This document shows, in pieces, positions 1 to 8,280 of a DNA stretch of 64,000 bases (its first letter is position 1; each line of letters opens with the position of its first letter). The DNA is from an uncultured Tenacibaculum sp. Lineage in GTDB: Bacteria > Bacteroidota > Bacteroidia > Flavobacteriales > Flavobacteriaceae. The notes under the pieces were generated by a model. The model was not told the origin of the DNA. It did not search any database and was given only the letters and a program-made list of their open reading frames with translations. The position numbers and the translations under genes were made by a program. The stretch spans positions 186,001 to 250,000 of the forward strand of contig CANMIL010000004.1 in assembly GCA_947497895.1 (NCBI GenBank). Reading direction: 5' to 3'.

Positions 1-3000
1 TACAGTGTTCCAGCGGGTTTTGCGACTCACTTAGACGTTATCCAAAATCCTGATTCAGATGCTAATGACATTGTTTTCACAATTGATGCTATTAATTTAA
101 ACGGAAGAAAATCCACTCAAGGGCTACCTCCCTTTATTTCATCTTTATTACTACCTATCGAAATAAAGGATCAAAATACGGGCGTTGCAGTCAACAACCA
201 AGATCTACAATTCTGTATCGGTGATTCGAAGACAATAGCGCCAGATCCTGTTTCTGGAACAAGCGTAACTTATGAATGGACTTTTAATAATGGAACAACA
301 ACCACTACCATATCCAATAATATTACACTCAATCTTGGTCCATTAACAACCAATGATGTTGGTGAATATAAATTGATTGTTACCCGTATTGATGATTGCG
401 GTAACACTTTAGAGCAAGAAGGTGTATTTAAAGTTGAAGTTTATGAAGCAACGAGCGCTTCTCAACCTATTGATATTAATTTTTGTGATATTGACAATGA
501 TGGTTTTAACGCCTTTGATTTACAAACTGACGTCACTCCTCAGGTTTTAAATGGACAAAGTACTACTACATTTGAGGTTGCTTATTTCTTAAACCAAAGT
601 GATGCAGATAATAACACAAATGCATTGGCTAATCCGTACACAAATCAAACGGCTTTCAGCAACCAAACAATATATGCCAGAATGCACAATATTGCTGCTC
701 CAGATGCTTGTTATGATATCAAAACATTCAATTTGAGTATTACAGGAAGTCCTACTCCTCAAAGTCCCGCTAATTATGAGGTTTGTGATGATTTGGTTAA
801 TGGAGGTGATATGGATGGCTTTTATAATAACTTCGTTTTAAACACCAAAGATTCAGAAATTTTAGGAAGCTTAGATGCCTCCTTGTATTCTATAACATAT
901 CATAAAACCTTAACTGGAGCACAAACAGACAACACAACTGACATTATTGATAAGAACACTCCTTTCAGGAATGAAACTGCGAATACGCAAACCATATATG
1001 TAAGAGTCGAAAACAACAACAATATAGCATGTAATGACTCATCTGTATCATTTAATTTAGTAGTTAACGCTGTACCCAATATTAATAGTGTTGTTGAATT
1101 AAAACAATGTGATGATAACACAGATGCTTTTGCCGATTTTAATTTGGAAGAAGCTCTTAGTAATATTTCAAGCAACTATCAAAATGAAACCTTTGTTTTC
1201 TACGAATCGTTAAACGATGCTCAAAACAATACTTCTCCTATTACTAATCCAACGGTTTACAGAAATACAACCGCAACTACAGACAGGGTTTGGGCTACAG
1301 TTACGAATGCGAGCGGGTGTGTAAAAATTGCAGAGGTAAACTTAACGGTTTCTACAACAGGTATCCCTGCTACTTTCCAAAGAGTTTTTAATGAATGTGA
1401 CGATTTTTTAGATGCCAATGGAAATAATTTGGCATCAAATAGTGATACTGATGGTATTACCAGCTTTAATTTTAGTTCGGTAGATACTGAAATTAGAAAC
1501 ATGTTTACTGCTGTAGGACAACAAATTAATGTTACGTACTATGAAAATGAAGCAGATGCTCTTGCTGAACAAAATGCTATTCCAGATATCTCGAATTTTA
1601 GAAATATAAATTCCCCAAACACACAGTTAATTTATGTGCGTGTTGATAGTGATTTAGATAATGACTGTTTAGGGTTAGGACATCATATTACTTTGAATGT
1701 TGATCCTGTCCCCACAGTAAATAATGTTAATGATATAGAACTTTGTGATGATTTTATTAGCGGAGCCTTTGATGATGGAGTAAATGTAGGTATTAATCTA
1801 AGAGATCAGGTTAGCGCTATTCTTGGCGCCTTATCACCTTCCGATTATACGGTAACTTTCCATACAAGTGCTTCTGATGCAAACACAGGTAGTAATGCCA
1901 TCACTAATGACACGAATTTCACAAATACAGTCAGAGACAATCAAACGATATATGTGAGGGTTGAAAATAACAGTACAGGGTGTTTTAACGATCATGTAAC
2001 TTTCAACATTATTATCCATCCTCTTCCAACAATATCAAATACAATTCCTAATTTGGAAGTTTGTGATGTTCCTACCTCAAGCGATAGTGACCCAAGAAAT
2101 AGACTTGCCCAAAATATTGCTTTGGGAGATAGAGATGTTGATGTTTTAAATGGTAGGGATGCTACTCAATTTCAAGTGAGTTATCACAAAACGGCTCAAG
2201 AGGCTCGTGATGGAACAAATCCTTTATCAAAAACAAGTTATTCTAACGATCCTTTGACGACTAACTTTCCATCAAATCTAACAAGTGACGACCCAGCTAC
2301 AGAAATAATTCACATAAGTATTTTAAACACTGCAACAGGATGTAGATATGGTATCTCTACTTTACAACTAGTTATTTATCCTGAACCAAACATTCCTTTG
2401 AATATTAATAACTATGTGGATTGTGATAATACCACTGATAGCAATAGTGATGACACCAATGGCATTAATGGTGATATTTCGCTTCAATCGAAAACACCGG
2501 AAATTCTCTCAAATTATTCTACTTCGGAGCATTCGAATTACAGTGTTACCTTTCATGAAACGCTAGCAGATTCTCAATCAGGAAGTAACGCTATCAACAG
2601 CAGTACTTATGAAAACTTAAGCAACAATCAAGAGATTTTCGTTCGTGTTGTAAACAATCAAACTGGATGTGTAAATGATAATTTGAGTTTTAATATTATT
2701 ATAAATCCATTACCTAATTTCACCGTTGATTCACCTGTCATTGTTTGTTTGAACAATCCTCAAACTCGATTAGAGTCTTTAAACCCAATGGCCGACTATG
2801 ATTATGAATGGAGACTGAAAGGGAATAATACTATTTTAAGTAATGAGTCTTATTTAGATGTTACCAACGGAGGTATTTATGTTGTTAAAGCAATTATGAA
2901 AGACGGGACTAATTGTGAAAGAAATATTGAAATCACAGTTAACGAATCCATAAACCCGACTCTAAATGAAGATGATATTGTCGTAGTCGACGATACTAAC

Positions 3001-3492
3001 AATAACGGTCTAGACACCTACTCTATTAAAGTTGTTACCGAAAACAACAATTTAGGTATTGGAGACTATCAATTCTCGCTTCTAGATGAAACAGGAATTC
3101 AAACCTCATTTCAGGATGAACCTTTATTCACTGATATTACAGGAGGAATTTACACTGTAATTGTTAATGATAAAAATGGTTGTTCACCAGATGCTAGTCT
3201 TACGATATCCGTTATTCAATATCCAAAATTCTTGACTCCAAATAATGATGGCTACAATGACACTTGGAAAGTAAAGGGCGCTAATTCTAGCTTTTATCCA
3301 ACTAGTAATATTTATATATTCGATAGATACGGAAAGCCCGTTGCAACCATTCCTGTTGATGGTGAAGGTTGGGATGGAACGTTCAACGGAACCACATTGC
3401 CCTCGGATGATTATTGGTTTAAGATTCACTTAACTGACAAAAAAGGAAAAGACTATTTCCATAATGGTCATTTCTCCCTGTTAAGGAAATAA
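1..3492 (+). CDS. T9SS type-B sorted, repeat-rich secreted adhesin-like protein (5' end outside window)
   Basis: The frame is open from base 1, so only the last 1163 residues are visible and no start is present. Seven repeats of roughly 100-120 residues each begin with a Cys-Asp motif (codons at about 484, 784, 1108, 1396, 1744, 2062 and 2422), followed by an Asp/Asn-rich stretch and a beta-rich part with recurring QTIYVRVEN and FNIIINPLP-like strings. The last ~85 residues (FLTPNNDGYNDTW ... GWDGTFNG ... DYWFKIHL) are the gliding-motility-associated / type-B C-terminal sorting domain that directs export through T9SS to the cell surface or medium. Ligand unknown; the repeats suggest an adhesin or matrix protein, possibly calcium-binding. 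A hairpin terminator follows. Confidence 0.9.
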   Translation, partial: YSVPAGFATHLDVIQNPDSDANDIVFTIDAINLNGRKSTQGLPPFISSLLLPIEIKDQNTGVAVNNQDLQFCIGDSKTIAPDPVSGTSVTYEWTFNNGTTTTTISNNITLNLGPLTTNDVGEYKLIVTRIDDCGNTLEQEGVFKVEVYEATSASQPIDINFCDIDNDGFNAFDLQTDVTPQVLNGQSTTTFEVAYFLNQSDADNNTNALANPYTNQTAFSNQTIYARMHNIAAPDACYDIKTFNLSITGSPTPQSPANYEVCDDLVNGGDMDGFYNNFVLNTKDSEILGSLDASLYSITYHKTLTGAQTDNTTDIIDKNTPFRNETANTQTIYVRVENNNNIACNDSSVSFNLVVNAVPNINSVVELKQCDDNTDAFADFNLEEALSNISSNYQNETFVFYESLNDAQNNTSPITNPTVYRNTTATTDRVWATVTNASGCVKIAEVNLTVSTTGIPATFQRVFNECDDFLDANGNNLASNSDTDGITSFNFSSVDTEIRNMFTAVGQQINVTYYENEADALAEQNAIPDISNFRNINSPNTQLIYVRVDSDLDNDCLGLGHHITLNVDPVPTVNNVNDIELCDDFISGAFDDGVNVGINLRDQVSAILGALSPSDYTVTFHTSASDANTGSNAITNDTNFTNTVRDNQTIYVRVENNSTGCFNDHVTFNIIIHPLPTISNTIPNLEVCDVPTSSDSDPRNRLAQNIALGDRDVDVLNGRDATQFQVSYHKTAQEARDGTNPLSKTSYSNDPLTTNFPSNLTSDDPATEIIHISILNTATGCRYGISTLQLVIYPEPNIPLNINNYVDCDNTTDSNSDDTNGINGDISLQSKTPEILSNYSTSEHSNYSVTFHETLADSQSGSNAINSSTYENLSNNQEIFVRVVNNQTGCVNDNLSFNIIINPLPNFTVDSPVIVCLNNPQTRLESLNPMADYDYEWRLKGNNTILSNESYLDVTNGGIYVVKAIMKDGTNCERNIEITVNESINPTLNEDDIVVVDDTNNNGLDTYSIKVVTENNNLGIGDYQFSLLDETGIQTSFQDEPLFTDITGGIYTVIVNDKNGCSPDASLTISVIQYPKFLTPNNDGYNDTWKVKGANSSFYPTSNIYIFDRYGKPVATIPVDGEGWDGTFNGTTLPSDDYWFKIHLTDKKGKDYFHNGHFSLLRK

Positions 3493-3514
3493 ACCCCTTG
3501 GAAAGTATAAAAAG

Positions 3515-3551
3515 ATACGGATGGTTTTAATGCAAAACTATCCGTATTTTT
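3515..3551 (+). terminator. Rho-independent terminator after the adhesin gene
   Basis: Inverted repeat ATACGGAT (3515-3522) / ATCCGTAT (3540-3547) followed by a T tract. It ends only a few bases before the uvrB start codon and also overlaps a TAnnTTTG-like box. Confidence 0.7.
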
Positions 3552-3552
3552 G
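3545..3552 (+). promoter_or_regulatory. Possible -7 box for uvrB overlapping the terminator T tract
   Basis: TATTTTTG fits the Bacteroidota -7 consensus TAnnTTTG and lies 4 nt before the ATG at 3557. If used, transcription would begin at or very near the start codon, giving a leaderless mRNA. No convincing -33 TTG is seen, and the match could be a by-product of the terminator T tract. Confidence 0.3.
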
Positions 3553-3556
3553 TTAT

Positions 3557-5548
3557 ATGAATTTCGACTTACAATCTGATTTCAAACCTACAGGAGATCA
3601 ACCACAAGCAATAAAGCAATTAGCCCAAGGAATTGTTAACGATGAAAAATATCAAACTCTTTTGGGAGTTACAGGTTCCGGAAAAACCTTTTCAGTAGCT
3701 AATGTAGTTGCAGAGGTTAACAGACCTACTTTGGTATTAGCTCATAACAAAACTTTAGCTGCTCAGCTATATTCAGAGTTCAAACAATTCTTTCCAAACA
3801 ATGCGGTTGAATATTTTGTTTCTTACTATGATTATTATCAACCAGAAGCATATATTCCTGTCACTGGAACATACATAGAAAAGGATCTTTCTATAAATGA
3901 CGAAATAGAAAGATTAAGAATTAGTACTTCTTCTTCTCTATTATCTGGGCGAAGAGATGTATTAGTGGTAGCATCAGTTTCGTGTTTATACGGTATTGGA
4001 AACCCTATTGAATTCAAGAAAAACGTCATCACTATTGAAGTTGATCAACAGATTTCCAGAACGAAGTTTTTACACCAATTAGTTACAAGCTTATATGCAA
4101 GAACTGAAGTCGAAATAAAAAGTGGAACCTTTAAAGTAAAGGGAGATGTGGTTACCATTTACCCTTCCTATGGAGATACTGCTTATCGAATTCACTTCTT
4201 TGGAGATGAAATAGAAGAAATTGAAACTTTCGATATTGAATCAAATGAAACAATAGCTCGATTGGATCAATTAAATATTTATCCTGCCAATTTGTTTGTA
4301 ACCTCTCCTGACGTGCTACAAGATGCGATTCATCAAATTCAGGATGATTTGGTAAAGCAATATGACTATTTCAATGAAATCGGAAAACATCTTGAAGCCA
4401 AACGTTTAAAGGAACGTACGGAATTCGATTTAGAAATGATTCGTGAACTAGGGTATTGTTCTGGAATCGAAAATTACTCACGTTATTTAGATGGACGAGA
4501 AGCAGGAACAAGACCTTTCTGTTTGTTAGATTATTTTCCAGAAGACTATTTAATGGTTATTGATGAAAGTCATGTTACTGTTCCGCAAGTACATGCTATG
4601 TACGGTGGTGATAGAAGTAGAAAAGAGAACCTTGTCGAATATGGTTTTAGATTACCTGCTGCTATGGATAACAGACCTTTAAAATTTGAAGAATTTGAAG
4701 TGCTACAAAATCAAGTAATCTATGTATCAGCAACACCAGCAGATTACGAATTACAAAAAACTGAAGGACTATTTGTTGAACAGGTCATTAGACCTACTGG
4801 ACTTTTAGATCCGGAAATAGAAATACGTCCAAGTCAAAACCAAATAGACGATCTTATTGAAGAAATTCAAATAAGAGTAGAAAAGGATGAACGAACCTTA
4901 GTTACTACCTTAACAAAAAGAATGGCGGAAGAATTGGCTAAATACTTAACCAGAATTCAAATTCGTTGTCGTTATATACATTCTGATGTAGATACTTTAG
5001 AAAGGGTAGAAATCATGCAAGATCTTAGAAAAGGCTTATTTGATGTTCTGATTGGTGTAAACCTTCTCCGTGAAGGGTTGGATTTACCTGAAGTTTCTTT
5101 AGTTGCCATTTTAGATGCTGATAAGGAAGGTTTTCTTAGAAGTCATCGCTCTCTTACTCAAACCGTGGGTAGAGCCGCTAGAAATGTTAATGGAAAGGCC
5201 ATTATGTATGCTGACAAAATAACAAACAGTATGCAAATGACTATTGATGAAACAACAAGAAGAAGAGAAAAACAGATTAATTACAATACTAAAAATAATA
5301 TTACCCCAAAACAAATCAATAAGAGAATTGACGATACACTTTCTAAGAAAGCTACGACAACTTATCAATATGACAACGCTACTCAAAAAGCTGCGGAACA
5401 AGATTTAGAATACCTTCCAAAAGAAGAAATCGAAAAGCGAATTCGAGAAAAGCGTAAGCAAATGGAAGAAGCTGCGAAAAGCCTTGACTTCATTGTCGCT
5501 GCTCAGCTTAGAGATGAAATAACTGTATTGAAAGAAAAGTTGAAATAA
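3557..5548 (+). CDS. uvrB: Excinuclease ABC subunit UvrB
   Basis: DNA-damage recognition helicase-like subunit of the UvrABC nucleotide excision repair complex, cytoplasmic. The 663-residue protein has the normal UvrB length. It carries Walker A GVTGSGKT near residue 37, the beta-hairpin region (YYDYYQPEAY), DESH in the Walker B/DEAD position, helicase motifs (LREGLDLPE, QTVGRAARN) and a C-terminal UVR domain (LRDEI). The start is taken at ATG 3557 because MNFDLQSDFKPTGDQ is the conserved beginning; an in-frame ATG at 3521 would add 12 residues encoded inside the preceding terminator hairpin. Confidence 0.97.
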   Translation: MNFDLQSDFKPTGDQPQAIKQLAQGIVNDEKYQTLLGVTGSGKTFSVANVVAEVNRPTLVLAHNKTLAAQLYSEFKQFFPNNAVEYFVSYYDYYQPEAYIPVTGTYIEKDLSINDEIERLRISTSSSLLSGRRDVLVVASVSCLYGIGNPIEFKKNVITIEVDQQISRTKFLHQLVTSLYARTEVEIKSGTFKVKGDVVTIYPSYGDTAYRIHFFGDEIEEIETFDIESNETIARLDQLNIYPANLFVTSPDVLQDAIHQIQDDLVKQYDYFNEIGKHLEAKRLKERTEFDLEMIRELGYCSGIENYSRYLDGREAGTRPFCLLDYFPEDYLMVIDESHVTVPQVHAMYGGDRSRKENLVEYGFRLPAAMDNRPLKFEEFEVLQNQVIYVSATPADYELQKTEGLFVEQVIRPTGLLDPEIEIRPSQNQIDDLIEEIQIRVEKDERTLVTTLTKRMAEELAKYLTRIQIRCRYIHSDVDTLERVEIMQDLRKGLFDVLIGVNLLREGLDLPEVSLVAILDADKEGFLRSHRSLTQTVGRAARNVNGKAIMYADKITNSMQMTIDETTRRREKQINYNTKNNITPKQINKRIDDTLSKKATTTYQYDNATQKAAEQDLEYLPKEEIEKRIREKRKQMEEAAKSLDFIVAAQLRDEITVLKEKLK

Positions 5549-5596
5549 TTTTTATAACTTCACATAATCAATTACTAATCACAACCTAATTGCATT

Positions 5597-6736
5597 ATGA
5601 AAACAATTTTAGTATCATTTTTATTTTTCCCATTTTTTCTTTTAAACGCTCAATCAAATTTTGAAAAAGGGTCTTTTACAACACTAAATGGAGACAAAAC
5701 TGAATGCTTTATTAAGTTGGAGGATTGGTCAACACAACCAATTGAATTCAAATATAGAACATCTCTTACCTCAGAAACAACAAGCATTCCTGCTTCTAAA
5801 CTAAAAAACATTGTAACTGATAAGTTTCTTTTTGAACGACATTTAGTCCCGTTACATAGATACTCTAAAGATCTTAGGGCTTTAGATGAAAATAGGCAAT
5901 CTACTTTCAACAAAGAAAATTTATTACTTCAATTAATAGTTGATGGAAACGCTAAACTCTATAAATATAATTCAAATGGAGTTAATTATTTTTTTTATCA
6001 GTTGGAACAAAAGATACAACCTCTTGAATACAAAGAATATAAAACTCCGAAAGGAACCTTGGGGAAAAATTTAAACTTCAGAAAAACGCTTAAAGAAAAT
6101 ATTAACTGTAAAAATCAAAATTCCAGCATAAACTATACTGAGAAAAACCTCACAAAATATTTTGTTCAATTCAACAACTGCAAAAATAGTAAACTAAACG
6201 TATACAAAAACTTAGAGAGAAAGGATGATTTTAATATAAGACCTAAGGTAAGTTTAACTAACTCAAGTGCCGAAAGCATACAATTGAATAATTATTCCGA
6301 CTCAAAAATAACTTTCAAATTTGGAGTTGAACTCGAATATATTCTAGCTTTTGATAACAACAAATGGTCAATTTTTATAGAACCTACATACCATTCTTTT
6401 GAATCTCAAGTATTCGATAACTTCAAACTTTCATTTCAATCTATCGAAATTCCAATTGCATTAAGAAGATATATGAACTTAGGTGAAAAAAGTAGATTGT
6501 TTGCTAACATTGGATTTAGCTTTGACCAAATATTCCAAAAAGAATTAATAGAAAGAACACAAATACCAGCCGATACAGACTTCACTTATTTATTTGGTAT
6601 CGGATATGAGTTTCAAAAAAAATATAGTATTGAACTTAGATATAATACTTCGAAAAACCTATCTAAATCCAACACAAACAACATAATAATAGATTATTCT
6701 AATATTTCTCTGAAATTTGGTTACAACCTCTTGTAA
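5597..6736 (+). CDS. Outer-membrane beta-barrel protein, unknown function
   Basis: A 379-residue protein with a signal peptide (FFPFFLLNAQ cleavage region around residue 19). The N-terminal two thirds resemble nothing I can name; the last ~150 residues have alternating hydrophobic beta strands ending in an aromatic-rich strand (SLKFGYNLL), typical of a small porin-like outer-membrane barrel. It starts 48 bp after uvrB on the same strand, but no functional link is apparent. It ends at a strong hairpin shared with convergent sucC. Confidence 0.7.
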   Translation: MKTILVSFLFFPFFLLNAQSNFEKGSFTTLNGDKTECFIKLEDWSTQPIEFKYRTSLTSETTSIPASKLKNIVTDKFLFERHLVPLHRYSKDLRALDENRQSTFNKENLLLQLIVDGNAKLYKYNSNGVNYFFYQLEQKIQPLEYKEYKTPKGTLGKNLNFRKTLKENINCKNQNSSINYTEKNLTKYFVQFNNCKNSKLNVYKNLERKDDFNIRPKVSLTNSSAESIQLNNYSDSKITFKFGVELEYILAFDNNKWSIFIEPTYHSFESQVFDNFKLSFQSIEIPIALRRYMNLGEKSRLFANIGFSFDQIFQKELIERTQIPADTDFTYLFGIGYEFQKKYSIELRYNTSKNLSKSNTNNIIIDYSNISLKFGYNLL

Positions 6737-6771
6737 TCAAATTATAAATTCCGAAAATTATCTAAAAAAAC

Positions 6772-6799
6772 AATCCCCTCATTTTTCAATGAGGGGATT
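6772..6799. terminator. Bidirectional terminator between barrel gene and sucC
   Basis: Perfect 12-bp inverted repeat AATCCCCTCATT / AATGAGGGGATT with a 4-nt loop, flanked by A-rich sequence on the left and T-rich sequence on the right, placed between two convergent genes. Confidence 0.85.
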
Positions 6800-6830
6800 T
6801 TATTATCTAACTAAGAATTAATTGTGGCAA

Positions 6831-8033
6831 TTAAGCCTTTACTTGAAGTACTTGCTGTACTTTATCAGCAGCTTCTTGGAACTCAGTCGCTGAGATGATT
6901 TCCATTCCACTGTTATCAATTAACTCTTTTGCTTCTTTAGCATTTGTTCCTTGTAAACGACAAATGATTGGCACGTTTATTTTATCACCCATGTTCTTGT
7001 AAGCGTCAACAACACCTTGAGCAACACGGTCACAACGTACAATACCACCGAAAATGTTTACTAAGATAGCCTTTACATTAGGATCTTTTAAAATGATACC
7101 AAATGCAGTTTCAACACGTTGAGCATCTGCAGTACCACCAACATCTAAGAAGTTTGCTGGCTCTCCTCCTGCTTGCTTAATTAAATCCATAGTACCCATT
7201 GCTAATCCAGCACCGTTTACCATACATCCAACGTTTCCGTCTAAATCTACATAATTCAATCCAGCTGCTTTTGCTTCAACTTCTATTGGATTCTCCTCAC
7301 GTAAGTCACGCATTTCAGCATAATCTTTATGACGATATAAAGCATTTTCATCTAAAGAAACTTTAGCATCAACAGCTAAAATTTTATCATCAGATGTTTT
7401 TAAAACTGGGTTGATTTCAAATAAAGAAGAATCTGACTTTACGTACGCAGTATATAAAGCTGTAACGAATTTTGTCATATCCTTAAATGCAGCTCCTGAT
7501 AAACCTAAATTAAAGGCAACCTTACGAGCTTGGAAAGGTAATAATCCAGTTGCTGGATCAATTTCTTCCGTAAATATTAAGTGTGGAGTTTCTTCTGCAA
7601 CTGCTTCAATATCCATACCTCCTTCTGTAGAATACATAATCATATTCTTACCTGAAGCACGGTTTAATAAAACAGACATATAAAACTCATTTGGTTCACT
7701 ATCTCCTGGATAATAAACATCCTCAGCAACTAAAACTTGATTCACCAATTTTCCTTCTGCTGGAGTCTGAGGAGTAATTAACATCATTCCTAAAATATCA
7801 TTAGAAATACTTTTAACCTCATCTAAGTTTTTAGCTAACTTAACTCCACCTCCTTTTCCACGTCCTCCTGCGTGAATTTGAGCCTTTATTACATGCCAAC
7901 CAGTTCCTGTTTCTTCAGTCAATTTCTTTGCTGCTTCAACAGCTTCTTCTGGAGTATTTGCTACAATTCCGCGTTGTGTGCGAACGCCAAAACTGCTTAA
8001 AATTTCTTTACCTTGATATTCGTGTAAGTTCAT
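6831..8033 (-). CDS. sucC: Succinyl-CoA synthetase (ADP-forming) subunit beta
   Basis: TCA-cycle enzyme subunit that with SucD interconverts succinyl-CoA and succinate with substrate-level phosphorylation. The 400-residue length is normal. The N-terminal ATP-grasp domain starts MNLHEYQGKEIL and contains KAQIHAGGRGKGGG; the C-terminal CoA-ligase domain has FLDVGGTADAQ and NIFGGIVRCD. The gene is monocistronic here (sucD not adjacent), as is common in flavobacteria. A TAnnTTTG-type box lies upstream and a strong terminator downstream. Confidence 0.98.
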   Translation of the reverse strand: MNLHEYQGKEILSSFGVRTQRGIVANTPEEAVEAAKKLTEETGTGWHVIKAQIHAGGRGKGGGVKLAKNLDEVKSISNDILGMMLITPQTPAEGKLVNQVLVAEDVYYPGDSEPNEFYMSVLLNRASGKNMIMYSTEGGMDIEAVAEETPHLIFTEEIDPATGLLPFQARKVAFNLGLSGAAFKDMTKFVTALYTAYVKSDSSLFEINPVLKTSDDKILAVDAKVSLDENALYRHKDYAEMRDLREENPIEVEAKAAGLNYVDLDGNVGCMVNGAGLAMGTMDLIKQAGGEPANFLDVGGTADAQRVETAFGIILKDPNVKAILVNIFGGIVRCDRVAQGVVDAYKNMGDKINVPIICRLQGTNAKEAKELIDNSGMEIISATEFQEAADKVQQVLQVKA

Positions 8034-8059
8034 TAGATAAGAATGTTTTTAAAGTCGAA

Positions 8060-8090
8060 CAAAAATACAAATTCAATTTGTAAAACATCA
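8060..8090 (-). promoter_or_regulatory. Putative Bacteroidota promoter for sucC
   Basis: On the minus strand TATTTTTG (plus coordinates 8060-8067) matches TAnnTTTG about 27 nt before the sucC ATG, with a TTG about 23 nt further upstream as a possible -33 element. Confidence 0.5.
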
Positions 8091-8280
8091 CAATTTATGT
8101 TTTATTTTAATAGATTAATTACAATTCATATTCTGTTAAGGAATTTCTTTTTTCACATTATTTTAACACTTTAACAGTAACGATCCAATTTTTAACGTGT
8201 CTTTACGGTAATTAACAACATTTTATGAATTCAATGCGGGATTCGTAAATAATTTAGCATTTCATTACATTCAATCAACT

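Noticed and set aside
900..1502. Minus-strand ORFs inside the adhesin gene
   Set aside because: They are antisense shadows of a clearly coding repeat protein.
7411..7683. Plus-strand ORF of 90 codons inside sucC
   Set aside because: Antisense to a highly conserved enzyme; no independent support.
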